The notes: generated from the letters alone by a model not told the origin. 64,000 nucleotides of DNA from Nibribacter koreensis (GCF_039541795.1 NZ_BAABGX010000002.1:1054001-1118000); one strand, 5' to 3'. Counted from the stretch's first letter, positions 49,242 through 58,159 are shown. Translations and numbers: made by a program.

Positions 49242-51194
49242 ATGATGAAATTCTTAAGGCCTAGGCCGTTGCGGGAAAGTGTGTATGCGGCCTTGCTGCT
49301 CTCGCTGGGGCTGGCCATGCTGTTCTATACCATTTGCCGGGTTCTGTTCTTCGTCTTCAACCAAGGGTTCTTTGAGGAGACCTCGTTCTCAGACTTGCTG
49401 TACCTGATGCTGGCGGGCTTGCAGTTTGACCTGTCGGCGGTGCTGTACACCAATGCGCTGTTTCTGGTGCTCATGATTTTACCGTTCCCGTTCAGGTACC
49501 ATCCTGTCTACCGCAAGGTGGTCAAGTGGGTGTTTCTGGTGTGCAACGCCATTGGCATAGCCTTTAACTGCATTGACTTTGTGTACTACCGCTTCACGCT
49601 GCGGCGCACCACGGCCAGCGTGGTGCAGGAGTTTGGCAATGAGAACTGGGGCAAGTTTGCGACCAGCTTTTTGGTGGATTTCTGGTACGTGCCGGTGATC
49701 TGGCTAGCGCTGGTAGTGGCCTTGGCGTGGCTGTACAATCGCATTCAATTGGTTAGGCCCAAGAACCTCAACCCATGGTATTACTATCCGTGGCATACGC
49801 TGCTCATGCTGCTCACGGTGGGATTGACCATTGTGGCCATCAGGGGCGGCATTCGGCACAGCACGCGGCCCATCACCTTGAGCAACGCCGGTCAGTACGT
49901 AGAGCGGCCGCAGGAGATGTACATCGTGCTCAACACGCCCTTTTCGGTCATCAGGACGCTCAACAAACCTACCTACCACAAGATTACGCATTACCAGGAG
50001 CCTGAGCTATCTCAACTCTTCAACCCAATTCACCAGCCGGCGGACAGCGGGCAGTTCACGCCCAAGAACGTGGTGGTGATTATTTTGGAGAGCTTCGGGA
50101 AGGAGGCCATTGGCGGCTACAACCAGCACTTGGAAGGCGGCAAGTACACGGGCTTCACGCCGTTTATAGACTCCTTGATGACGCAGAGCAAAGTCTACTG
50201 GAACTCGTTTGCCAACGGCCGGCGCTCCATTGACGCGCTGCCCAGCGTGCTCACGGGTATTCCCAGCGTGCAGGAACCCTTTGTGCTCACGCAGTACGTG
50301 AGTAACACCTTGCCTAGTTTGCCGCGCACGCTGCGTGAGAAAGGCTACCAGACCTCGTTCTTCCATGGGGCGCCTAATGGGTCCATGGGTTTTGACGCGC
50401 TCATGAATTTGATGGGCGTGGAGCAGTATTACGGCATGACGGAGTATGGCAAGCCCGAAGACTTTGACGGCATGTGGGGTATCTGGGACGAGGAGTTTCT
50501 GCAGTTCATGGCGGGCAAGCTGGGCACGTTCAAAGAACCGTTCATGAGCGCGGTGTTTACCACGTCCTCGCACCATCCCTACAAAATACCAGACCGCTAC
50601 AAAGGCAAATTCAAGAAAGGGCCGTATGAGATTTTTGAGTGTATTGGCTACTCAGACATGGCGTTGCGCAAATTCTTTGAGACGGCCAGCAAGGCACCCT
50701 GGTTCAAGAACACGCTGTTTGTGATTACGGCAGACCACTCGGCCACGTACACCTACTACCCAGAATACCAGACCGCCTGGGGAAACTTTGCCGTGCCCAT
50801 CTTGTTTTACGCGCCCGGCGACGCCAATTTCAGAGGCGTGGAGAAAGACCGCGTGGTGCAGCAGCTGGACATCATGCCCACGGTGCTGGGCTACCTCAAG
50901 TATGACAAACCGTACTTCTCCTTCGGGAAGAACATGTTGAATCCCGCCGAGGGCAACTTTGCGGTGAACTACCAGGGCGGCTACCAATGGACCGAGGGCG
51001 AGTACTTGCTACAGCATGACGGCACCAACGCCTTAGGCCTTTTCAATTACCGCGAAGACAAGTTATTGAAGAAAGACTTAAAAGACACCTTGCCCGAAGT
51101 GCAGACCGCCATGGAGCGCAAACTCAAAGCATTCATCCAACAGTACAACAACCGCATGGTAGACAATCAATTGACGGTCAACAGCAATAAATAA
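49242..51194 (+). CDS. LTA synthase / phosphoglycerol-transferase-like membrane sulfatase
   Basis: 650 residues, tandem ATG start at 49242 and 49245. Five N-terminal membrane segments (YAALLLSLGLAMLFYTICRV, VKWVFLVCNAIGIAFNCIDF, WYVPVIWLALVVALAWLYNR) precede an extracytoplasmic sulfatase domain with VVVIILESFGKEAIGGYNQH (metal site), SFANGRRSIDALPSVLTGIP (nucleophile region), PFMSAVFTTSSHHPYKIPDR and ITADHSATYTY. In Gram-positives the family polymerises glycerol phosphate; in Bacteroidetes related proteins are thought to transfer phosphoethanolamine- or phosphoglycerol-like groups to glycans or lipids. The donor is not deducible. Confidence 0.9.
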   Translation: MMKFLRPRPLRESVYAALLLSLGLAMLFYTICRVLFFVFNQGFFEETSFSDLLYLMLAGLQFDLSAVLYTNALFLVLMILPFPFRYHPVYRKVVKWVFLVCNAIGIAFNCIDFVYYRFTLRRTTASVVQEFGNENWGKFATSFLVDFWYVPVIWLALVVALAWLYNRIQLVRPKNLNPWYYYPWHTLLMLLTVGLTIVAIRGGIRHSTRPITLSNAGQYVERPQEMYIVLNTPFSVIRTLNKPTYHKITHYQEPELSQLFNPIHQPADSGQFTPKNVVVIILESFGKEAIGGYNQHLEGGKYTGFTPFIDSLMTQSKVYWNSFANGRRSIDALPSVLTGIPSVQEPFVLTQYVSNTLPSLPRTLREKGYQTSFFHGAPNGSMGFDALMNLMGVEQYYGMTEYGKPEDFDGMWGIWDEEFLQFMAGKLGTFKEPFMSAVFTTSSHHPYKIPDRYKGKFKKGPYEIFECIGYSDMALRKFFETASKAPWFKNTLFVITADHSATYTYYPEYQTAWGNFAVPILFYAPGDANFRGVEKDRVVQQLDIMPTVLGYLKYDKPYFSFGKNMLNPAEGNFAVNYQGGYQWTEGEYLLQHDGTNALGLFNYREDKLLKKDLKDTLPEVQTAMERKLKAFIQQYNNRMVDNQLTVNSNK

Positions 51195-51202
51195 CCTACT
51201 TC

Positions 51203-51240
51203 CGTTTTTGGGCCGTTTTCTGGAAAATAGCCCAAAAACG
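51203..51240. repeat. 38-bp palindrome, copy 21
   Basis: CGTTTTTGGGCCGTTTT, loop CTGG, AAAATAGCCCAAAAACG. Starts 8 bases after the stop codon. GGGC in one arm is matched by GCCC in the other. Confidence 0.88.
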
Positions 51241-51343
51241 GAAGACTTTAGAAGGGCAAATCAGCCTTCGTATAAACCTCCTAAAACAAGTGCCACTTTC
51301 TCTGTGTTTACCGTAGATACATACATCAATCTACCTGAACACT

Positions 51344-52558
51344 ATGAAAAAAAATCCATCAACCTTCCTCGCTCGCTCCCTCTGGAAGTCGGGTTGGGCA
51401 ACCTTTGCGCTTGGCGCCATTTTATTCAACGCCTGTGAACCTAAACGCACGGTAGACTCTGAAGCCAGATCACGTGATGCGGCCAAGAAAGCCGCTGGCA
51501 TGGAAGAAGACCTGTTTCCCACAGATACCGCCTCCCAGTCAGTGACTACAGACACCAGCATGGTGCGTCTAAAGCCAACCGGCGCCAAACCAGCCTGGGG
51601 ATCTACCATCACGCCTCCCATGCAAGCCGTCATGGAAAAACTAGCCAGCTACGGCGCCAAACCAATTCCTGAGCTGACCGCCGCCCAGGCCAGAACCAAC
51701 CCTACTCCTACCACCGCAGTCATGGATTTGATGAAGGAGAACAACATTCCCATGCCGCCTAGCAAAGTGGATACCGTGGGCAAGAAGATTCCGGTACAGG
51801 GTGGTCAGATTCACGCCCGCGTGTACACGCCTAAAACCGGCAAGTCATCTTATCCAGTGATTGTCTACTACCACGGCGGTGGCTGGGTCATTGCCGATTT
51901 GAACACCTATGACGGTTCTGCCAGAGGCTTAGCCGAACAAGCCGGCGCTATTGTCATATCAGTAGCTTACCGTCAGGCGCCCGAGCACAAATATCCTACC
52001 GCCCACAATGACGCCTTTGCCGCCTACAAATGGGCTTTAGCTAACGCTGCTTCCATGAAAGGCGACCCTAAGAAAGTGGCCGTAGTGGGGGAAAGCGCCG
52101 GGGGCAACCTGGCCGCTGCCGTGAGCATGATGGCCCGCGACCAGAAAGTGCAGATGCCGGTGCACCAGCTGTTGGTCTACCCCATTGCCAGCTACAACAC
52201 CACCTCGCCGTCTTACCAGAAATACGCCAAGGCCAAGCCCCTGGACAAGCCCATGATGGAGTGGTTCTTCAAGCAGTACCTGAACAGCCCCACAGACGGC
52301 AAGAAGCCTTGGATTGACCTGGTGAACGCCAATTTGAAAGGCCTGCCACCCACCACCATCGTGGCCGCCGAGATTGACCCCCTTGCCTCTGAGGGACAGA
52401 CCCTGAACGACAAGCTGAAAGCCGCTGGCGTGGAAACCGACTACCAGAAATACAACGGCGTCACGCATGAGTTCTTCGGGATGGCCACCGTCCTGCCCGA
52501 GGCCAAGAACGCCCAGGCCCAAGCGGGCATGGCGCTCAAGCAGGCCTTCAACAAATAA
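51344..52558 (+). CDS. Esterase/lipase of the HSL group, lipoprotein
   Basis: 404 residues. Lipobox FNAC with Cys31, then a low-complexity linker. The alpha/beta-hydrolase domain has HGGGWVIADLNTYDG (oxyanion hole), VAVVGESAGGNLAAAVSM (nucleophile), AEIDPLASEG (acid) and YNGVTHEFFGMA (His), the hormone-sensitive-lipase-like set. It would hydrolyse short acyl esters at the cell surface. Residues before the hydrolase domain (KLASYGAKPIPELTAAQARTN and KVDTVGKKIPVQGGQ) match the family's cap region. Confidence 0.92.
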   Translation: MKKNPSTFLARSLWKSGWATFALGAILFNACEPKRTVDSEARSRDAAKKAAGMEEDLFPTDTASQSVTTDTSMVRLKPTGAKPAWGSTITPPMQAVMEKLASYGAKPIPELTAAQARTNPTPTTAVMDLMKENNIPMPPSKVDTVGKKIPVQGGQIHARVYTPKTGKSSYPVIVYYHGGGWVIADLNTYDGSARGLAEQAGAIVISVAYRQAPEHKYPTAHNDAFAAYKWALANAASMKGDPKKVAVVGESAGGNLAAAVSMMARDQKVQMPVHQLLVYPIASYNTTSPSYQKYAKAKPLDKPMMEWFFKQYLNSPTDGKKPWIDLVNANLKGLPPTTIVAAEIDPLASEGQTLNDKLKAAGVETDYQKYNGVTHEFFGMATVLPEAKNAQAQAGMALKQAFNK

Positions 52559-52560
52559 GC

Positions 52561-52598
52561 CATTTTTAGGCTAAATTCTGGAAAACAGGCCAAAAACG
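52561..52598. repeat. 38-bp palindrome, copy 22
   Basis: CATTTTTAGGCTAAATT, loop CTGG, intact right arm AAAACAGGCCAAAAACG. Starts 2 bases after the esterase stop codon. Confidence 0.8.
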
Positions 52599-52686
52599 CT
52601 TCGGCGGGGTTGGCCTGTTTTCTTTGGTAGGCCCTAGTAAATAATCTGACTTTCTTTCTGGTTTCTGAAACCATACCAGCACAACA

Positions 52687-52700
52687 ATTGTATATACAAT
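52687..52700. promoter_or_regulatory. Candidate MarR operator upstream of the marR-type gene
   Basis: ATTGTATATACAAT, a perfect 14-bp palindrome, 24 bases before the start codon. A near copy (TTGTATACACAA) lies upstream of the downstream reductase gene. Confidence 0.7.
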
Positions 52701-52723
52701 AGTTATAGTTACTTTTGCAACAG

Positions 52724-53176
52724 ATGAACCTGGAAGACGAAATAAAACAGAAATCCTTTACCAGTCCGTACCACCGGATGGCCGTGAACATCATGTTCAC
52801 CGGTAACTGGCTGCACAAGGAGTTGGCGGGCACGGTACGGCCGTTCGGGTTGTCATTGCAACAGCACAATGTGTTGTCTATCCTGCGGGGTCAGCATCCC
52901 AACCCGTGCATGTTGGGCTTAATTCAGGAACGCATGCTGGACCGTGAATCCAACGCTACGCGTTTGGTGGATAAGCTACTGGAGAAAGGCTTGGTGAGCC
53001 GCTGCCAATGCCCTGGCAACCGCCGCAAGGTAGACATTGTCATCACAGACAAGGGCTTGGAGCTCTTGAAGCAGATTGACGCCGTGATTAAGGACTTCCA
53101 AAGCAGATTCGGGCATTTAACCGAAGAAGAAGCAACCCTATTGGGCAACCTGCTGGACAAAGTGCGCCAGCGGTAA
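52724..53176 (+). CDS. MarR family transcriptional regulator
   Basis: 150 residues from the ATG at 52724 (MNLEDEIKQKSFTSPYHRMA); a TTG three codons upstream is less likely. The winged helix has LSLQQHNVLSILRGQHPNPC, LGLIQERMLDRESNATRLVD (recognition helix region) and KGLVSRCQCPGNRRKVDIVI (wing). MarR dimers bind palindromes and release them with phenolic or oxidative ligands. It is followed 61 bases later by an Old Yellow Enzyme gene with a matching operator, so it probably represses both. Confidence 0.92.
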   Translation: MNLEDEIKQKSFTSPYHRMAVNIMFTGNWLHKELAGTVRPFGLSLQQHNVLSILRGQHPNPCMLGLIQERMLDRESNATRLVDKLLEKGLVSRCQCPGNRRKVDIVITDKGLELLKQIDAVIKDFQSRFGHLTEEEATLLGNLLDKVRQR

Positions 53177-53195
53177 TATTTTTTTACCCATATAC

Positions 53196-53207
53196 TTGTA
53201 TACACAA
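53196..53207. promoter_or_regulatory. Candidate MarR operator upstream of the reductase gene
   Basis: TTGTATACACAA differs from the marR-upstream core TTGTATATACAA at one base and lies 31 bases before the reductase start codon. Confidence 0.7.
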
Positions 53208-53237
53208 CTTTTGTCTGTACATAAACTTAAATTAACT

Positions 53238-54350
53238 ATGAATACTCAACCGCTTTTAACCCCATACACATCAGAGAATTTAGACTTGCGCAACCGTGTT
53301 GTGATGGCGCCCATGACGCGTAGCCGTTCTACTAACCCAGAGAACGTAGCTACAGAATTGACTGCCAAATATTATGCGCAGCGCGCCAGTGCCGGTTTGA
53401 TTGTCTCTGAAGGGACGCCCATTAGTGCGCAGGCCATTGGCTACATCAACGTGCCGGGCATTTACACAGACGCGCAGGTAGAAGGCTGGAAACTGGTCAC
53501 TGACGCCGTGCACGCCAAGGGCGGAAAAATCTTCGCGCAGCTGTGGCACGTGGGCCGCATGTCGCACCCAGACTTTCATAACGGCGAATTGCCAGTAGCC
53601 CCATCGGCGGTGAACCCGAATGATAAGGCGTACACGCCGAAAGGCTTTAAAGACACCGTGACGCCAAGAGCGTTGGAGGTTTCTGAAATTAAAGCCATTG
53701 TGCAGGACTTCAAGAATGCCGCCGCCAACGCTGTGAAAGCCGGTTTTGACGGCGTGGAAATCCATGCCTCTAATGGCTACCTGTTGCATCAGTTCTTTAA
53801 CAGCCAGACCAACGTGCGCACCGATGAATACGGCGGCTCTGTAGAGAACCGTGCCCGCATTCTGTTTGAGGTGCTGGACGCCGTGAAAGAAGTTTTGGAC
53901 CTAAGCAAGGTAGGCGTTCGTTTGAACCCATCGTTGCATGGCCTCTTTGGTATTAATTTGACAGAAGACGCGCCGGAGCAGTTTGAGTACATCATCTCTA
54001 AACTGAACGACTACTCGCTGGCCTACCTGCACTTAACAGAAGCCGGTGCCAAAGCCCGCGAATTGCCGCACGCCATCAAAGAGGTGGCCCAGCATTTCAG
54101 AGGAATTTACAAGGGCACGCTGGTGACCAACGGTGGCTACACGCAGGAGAGCGGTAACAAGGTAATTGAGGCAGGCCACGCCGATTTAGTGGCCTACGGC
54201 GTGCCGTACATTGGCAACCCAGACTTGGTAGAGCGTTTCGCGCAGCACGCGCCCTTGAACCAGGCAGACCCTAACACCTTTTACAGCCCAACCGGCGAAA
54301 AAGGCTACACAGATTATCCTGCTTTGGCAGAACTCTCTGAGACTAAATAA
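53238..54350 (+). CDS. Alkene reductase, Old Yellow Enzyme family (NemA-like)
   Basis: 370 residues from the ATG at 53238 (MNTQPLLTPYTSENLDLRNR). FMN/substrate motifs: RVVMAPMTRSRSTNPENVAT, EGTPISAQAIGYINVPGIYT, QLWHVGRMSHPDFHNGELPV, GFDGVEIHASNGYLLHQFFN (with the conserved HxxN pair) and RTDEYGGSVENRARILFEVL. It would reduce electrophilic alkenes or nitroesters with NAD(P)H, fitting control by a neighbouring MarR regulator that senses such compounds. Confidence 0.94.
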   Translation: MNTQPLLTPYTSENLDLRNRVVMAPMTRSRSTNPENVATELTAKYYAQRASAGLIVSEGTPISAQAIGYINVPGIYTDAQVEGWKLVTDAVHAKGGKIFAQLWHVGRMSHPDFHNGELPVAPSAVNPNDKAYTPKGFKDTVTPRALEVSEIKAIVQDFKNAAANAVKAGFDGVEIHASNGYLLHQFFNSQTNVRTDEYGGSVENRARILFEVLDAVKEVLDLSKVGVRLNPSLHGLFGINLTEDAPEQFEYIISKLNDYSLAYLHLTEAGAKARELPHAIKEVAQHFRGIYKGTLVTNGGYTQESGNKVIEAGHADLVAYGVPYIGNPDLVERFAQHAPLNQADPNTFYSPTGEKGYTDYPALAELSETK

Positions 54351-54380
54351 GTACATACCTATATCACTGCATATATAAGA

Positions 54381-54409
54381 AAAGGCCGCGCTGTTAGTGC
54401 GGCCTTTTT
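54381..54409 (+). terminator. Intrinsic terminator after the reductase gene
   Basis: AAAGGCCGC / GCGGCCTTT stem around CTGTTAGT, followed by TTGCTTTT. Confidence 0.85.
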
Positions 54410-54446
54410 GCTTTTGGCCTCTCTCCTAGAAAATAGGCCAAAAATG
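54409..54446. repeat. 38-bp palindrome, copy 23
   Basis: TGCTTTTGGCCTCTCTC, loop CTAG, AAAATAGGCCAAAAATG. Directly follows the terminator, 58 bases after the stop codon. Confidence 0.75.
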
Positions 54447-54515
54447 AAATAAGTAGCCATGTTTTAATTCCAACAAACTTTTCACCATCAATAACACTAA
54501 TCCCTCCCTCACTTT

Positions 54516-54884
54516 TGTCATCCTGAAAGGACCTTGTGGGCAAGCTAGAAAGGCAGTGACTACGTGTGAATTCCGTTTTTGCTCTCTTTCCCAGAAAACA
54601 GGCCAAAAACGCCTTTCTCTGCTTCAAGCTTATAGCTTGGAGCTGGGTATGGCGCAAGTTTATAAACTTGCGTGGGCCATCCTGCAGAGCCTGCCAAGTT
54701 TGTAAACTTGTCCCATGGTTACCCACAAGTTGGCGCTACGCTCAAACTTGCGGGAGGTCTCTTTTAGTGAACGCTATTACAACTTGCCAAAAAGGTCCTT
54801 TTAGGATGACAAAAAAGGAGAATGCGGGATATGCTCTTAGCAAACGCTATTACAGCTTGCCACCAAGATCCTTCCAGGATGACA
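54516..54884. repeat. Composite repeat locus B: same layout as locus A
   Basis: Left unit TGTCATCCTGAAAGGACC (54516-54557), nested palindrome copy 24 (54574-54611), hairpins at 54625-54639, 54654-54671 (GCAAGTTTATAAACTTGC) and 54695-54710, then two inverted right units (54783-54811 and 54854-54884) that are 73 bases apart and look like a local duplication. This fills most of the 658-base gap before the helicase gene; no gene is seen. Confidence 0.82.
54574..54611. repeat. 38-bp palindrome, copy 24
   Basis: CGTTTTTGCTCTCTTTC, loop CCAG, AAAACAGGCCAAAAACG; nested in composite locus B. Confidence 0.82.
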
Positions 54885-55008
54885 AAAGAGAGGGCGTTCA
54901 GCAGGAAAAAGAATTGGATGTCTAATTTTCTCTCTTCCCGCTCTTGCTCATTTCATTAGCAGTCAGATAATCCGTAATTTTAAGGCTGTGTTTGAGACTG
55001 AGGCGTCC

Positions 55009-57969
55009 ATGAGTTCCCCTTCCCCATCTTTTGCGGTCATCCATCTGTTTTCTACCGGCTCTTACAGCCGGAAGCAGGGCTTATTGCAGGTGGGTATTCT
55101 GTCTTTGCAGAGAGGCCAGAGCGTGCTCAAGGAGTGGTTCATCAATCCAGAGGTGGAGTTTGGCCGAAGTGCCTACCAGCAGTCCAAAATCAGCAAGGAG
55201 CAAGCTAAGAACGCGGAGACCTGGGCCGAGCAGAAAGAAGAAATTCAAGCCTACCTGAGCACCTTCACGCACGTCTTCTACTTTCAGGAACGCCATGAAC
55301 AGGCCTGGCTCAAGCACCATGTCATACAGGACATGTCACGGCCGCCAGTACTTGCAGATTTGGCCTTGCTGTGCTCCTACTTCCTGCCGCACTTGAACTT
55401 GATGGAGATGGCTGACCTGGTGGCCTTGTCCAGCGCCGCCCAGAAAAAACCAGCCTCCCTGCCTATGCACGGGGCTTTGGCCGCCTTGCACGACCAGCTC
55501 TTCCGACTCATAGAAGTCTTACTTCAGAATATTCCTAGCACCCCAGAAAACGAACCGGGTCAGCCTACGCTCTTCATGCAGTTGCTCAGCCAGGTGTTGG
55601 CGCTGGGTTCTCTGCATACAGCCAGCGCGTGGCGGGCCTTGCTATTGGCTACCCAATCCGTAGAAGAACTGGAATCGCCTAATATGGCCTGGCTCACGCC
55701 GCCCGCCACGGTAGAGGCACCGGTCCTGCCTTTCCATTTGCGAAGTCTGTTTACTAAATGGTTGCCCACGGTGCCCGAAGCGCCCACAGTCAAACCCCGG
55801 CCAGACATTCTTCCGCCTAACAACAAGAACATTCAGGATGCTTTGCAGGCCTGGTACCATAGATATGATTTGCCGGAGCGCTACCCGCAGATGCAATACT
55901 CGTTCTTCTGCAACAAGGCCATTGCCGGCAAAGGCACGTTTGCCGCCGAGGCTGGGACCGGAACCGGTAAAACCATGGGCTACCTTATTGCCGCCGCCGA
56001 GCTTCTGCGCCTGAACCCCGGCCGGAAAGTAGTGGTGGCTACCGCTACTAAAAACCTGCAGGAACAGATTGTGCAGGGCGAGATTCCGAGGCTACGGTTT
56101 AAGGAAGGCTTACACGCACACCTGCGTCCGGCCATTGTCAAAGGCAAGAACAATTATCTGTGCCTATCTGCCTTGCTCAACATTTATGACGAGCTGGTGG
56201 TGCAGGGCAAAGGCTACATCAAGGAAGGGCTGAGCTGGCTGTACTTGGTCATGCGCGTGTACTATACCCAGGGCGAGATTGAGGAGATTCCGCAGAACAT
56301 ACGGGCAGTCTTGCCAGATACGTCCAGACTGTTAGCCGAGGCCAATGCGCAGGAAGTCTGCGTTCCCCAGTTGTGCCACGAGCCGGCCAAGTGCACGTAC
56401 GCCCGCCACATGGAACTGGCCTACGCCGCCGACATCATTGTGACCAATCACCACAAGTTGTTGCAGTTCCCCCCCAAGCTCACCGAGCTCATCAAGCACT
56501 GCATCATTGACGAGGCTGACCAGTTCCCCGACAATGCCCGCCATGCCCTGAGCACCGGCTTCAGTCTGGGCATGCTGGAGGCGCGCCTGTTGCGCCCGCT
56601 TCTGGGCACCAACATGCGCAAAGGCTTTCTGGACGTGGTAGGCGACCGCGTGCTCAAAGGTGTTGAAACAGAGACAGCCTTGTTAATTATAGACGAGATT
56701 GATTCTATTTATCGCGACTGCCAAACGGTAAAAGAAAGCAGTGACCGCTTACAGGCCTTGCCCATTCCGAACGGCGAACAACGCTGGCAGGAAGATATTT
56801 CTTTTGAGGAAAGAGGCAGATGGGTGACCAGAAACTATAGCGCCGACATTGAACAGACCTTACAGGAGTTGCGCACGGCCATTCAGTTTGTGGCCGGCAA
56901 GCTGGAACGCATCCACAAGCTCCTCAAAAAGCCCGATGACAAAACCTACGGCCGCCTGGAGACTTATAGAGAAAAAGCCGCTGAGTTTGCCGACACGCTT
57001 CAGAAAATCACCAGTGACTTCCCCAGCCGGAAATGGATTCATGTGCTGGAAAAAGGCAGTCAGTATTGGTCGGTGAGCAAAGTGCCGTATTACCTGCAAT
57101 ATGAGATGGAGACCCTGCAACAGGCCTACCCTAGCTTGCTTTTCACCTCGGCCACACTGTATGTGGCTAGCTCCACGCAGTACTTTAGAAACCAGTTAGG
57201 CCGAACCGAGCCCTTTGACCAGGAGATACGCCAGCTGTCGCCGTTTAACTATGAACAGCAGGAACAGGTGCAGGCCGTGGTGCCCGCGTTCATTCCGTGC
57301 TTTGACTACAAGATGCCGCCCGCCGAGAAGCAGGCCTGGCACCAGACCGCCATGGAAACCCTACTCCAATGCATCGTGGCGTTGAACGGCAGGACCTTGG
57401 TGCTCTTCACCAGTCGCCGCGACATGGACGCCGCTTATAATTGGCTCCATACCAGACTGCCCGCCTATGACATTGAACTGCTCAAGCAGGAAGGCACCAG
57501 TCTCTGGGAGATTCGGCGATTCCGGCAGGAGGAGCATTCCGTTTTGCTAGGCTTGGACCGTATGTGGTCTGGGGTGGATTTTCCGGGCGTGACGCTCTCG
57601 CAGGTGATTGTGTTTAGGCTGCCCAACCCGTCCATCAGCAACCCGCTGGTGGCACACCGTAAGGAAGTAGAAGGCGGTATGTTCTGGGGCAAATTCTATT
57701 ATCCGGCCAGCCAGCACAAGTTGCGGCAGGGCTTCGGGCGCTTGGTACGCCGAGAGAAAGACAAAGGCGCGTTCGTGATTCTGGATTCCAGGGTGGTGCA
57801 TTCGTCTACCATGAACCATTTCAGGACGGAGTTGCCTGTGGAGATTACGTCCTTCCATACGGAGAATGAGTTGCAGACTTGGTTGCTGGAGGATTTGCTT
57901 CCTTCCTTAAAGCTGTACTCAGAATGGGAGCGCCGACAGGTTTCTCTGAATCCGTCGGTAGAGCCGTAG
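55009..57969 (+). CDS. DinG/XPD-type DNA helicase with a degenerate N-terminal exonuclease domain
   Basis: 986 residues from the ATG at 55009 (MSSPSPSFAVIHLFSTGSYS). Helicase motifs: EAGTGTGKTMGYL (Walker A, near residue 314), IIDEADQF (near 498), SGVDFPGVTLSQ and QGFGRLVRREKDKGAF (motif VI, near 906). Four cysteines (NNYLC, then EVC, QLC and AKC) between I and II match the iron-sulfur cluster of XPD/DinG helicases. The first 170 residues keep the DnaQ-exonuclease outline, but the DxE motif has become HLFSTG and the catalytic Asp of the last motif is not conserved, so the nuclease is probably dead. Likely role in resolving R-loops or repair intermediates. Confidence 0.9.
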   Translation: MSSPSPSFAVIHLFSTGSYSRKQGLLQVGILSLQRGQSVLKEWFINPEVEFGRSAYQQSKISKEQAKNAETWAEQKEEIQAYLSTFTHVFYFQERHEQAWLKHHVIQDMSRPPVLADLALLCSYFLPHLNLMEMADLVALSSAAQKKPASLPMHGALAALHDQLFRLIEVLLQNIPSTPENEPGQPTLFMQLLSQVLALGSLHTASAWRALLLATQSVEELESPNMAWLTPPATVEAPVLPFHLRSLFTKWLPTVPEAPTVKPRPDILPPNNKNIQDALQAWYHRYDLPERYPQMQYSFFCNKAIAGKGTFAAEAGTGTGKTMGYLIAAAELLRLNPGRKVVVATATKNLQEQIVQGEIPRLRFKEGLHAHLRPAIVKGKNNYLCLSALLNIYDELVVQGKGYIKEGLSWLYLVMRVYYTQGEIEEIPQNIRAVLPDTSRLLAEANAQEVCVPQLCHEPAKCTYARHMELAYAADIIVTNHHKLLQFPPKLTELIKHCIIDEADQFPDNARHALSTGFSLGMLEARLLRPLLGTNMRKGFLDVVGDRVLKGVETETALLIIDEIDSIYRDCQTVKESSDRLQALPIPNGEQRWQEDISFEERGRWVTRNYSADIEQTLQELRTAIQFVAGKLERIHKLLKKPDDKTYGRLETYREKAAEFADTLQKITSDFPSRKWIHVLEKGSQYWSVSKVPYYLQYEMETLQQAYPSLLFTSATLYVASSTQYFRNQLGRTEPFDQEIRQLSPFNYEQQEQVQAVVPAFIPCFDYKMPPAEKQAWHQTAMETLLQCIVALNGRTLVLFTSRRDMDAAYNWLHTRLPAYDIELLKQEGTSLWEIRRFRQEEHSVLLGLDRMWSGVDFPGVTLSQVIVFRLPNPSISNPLVAHRKEVEGGMFWGKFYYPASQHKLRQGFGRLVRREKDKGAFVILDSRVVHSSTMNHFRTELPVEITSFHTENELQTWLLEDLLPSLKLYSEWERRQVSLNPSVEP

Positions 57970-57986
57970 TCAGTTGCCAGGCACAT

Positions 57987-58024
57987 CGTTTTCGGCTTGT
58001 TTTGCGGAAAAGAGGCTAAAAACG
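57987..58024. repeat. 38-bp palindrome, copy 25
   Basis: CGTTTTCGGCTTGTTTT, loop GCGG, AAAAGAGGCTAAAAACG. 17 bases after the helicase stop codon. Confidence 0.82.
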
Positions 58025-58080
58025 TCCTTGCCTTTTCACTTTAAAATGACGCAAGCGTCTCTCCTACTGCCCTTACTAAA

Positions 58081-58123
58081 CGCGGATTCTCCTCTTGAGG
58101 GGAGCGTAGAGGGGTGTTTACAT
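58081..58123 (+). repeat. 43-bp repeat, solo copy
   Basis: 37 of 43 bases match the DUF559-framing repeat. It lies in the 451-base gap between the helicase and carB, which otherwise holds two 38-bp palindromes and the GAGACAAGGC repeat; no gene is seen. Confidence 0.82.
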
Positions 58124-58159
58124 CAGAAGGTAAAATTAGCAATAGAAAGCAATGCGTCA

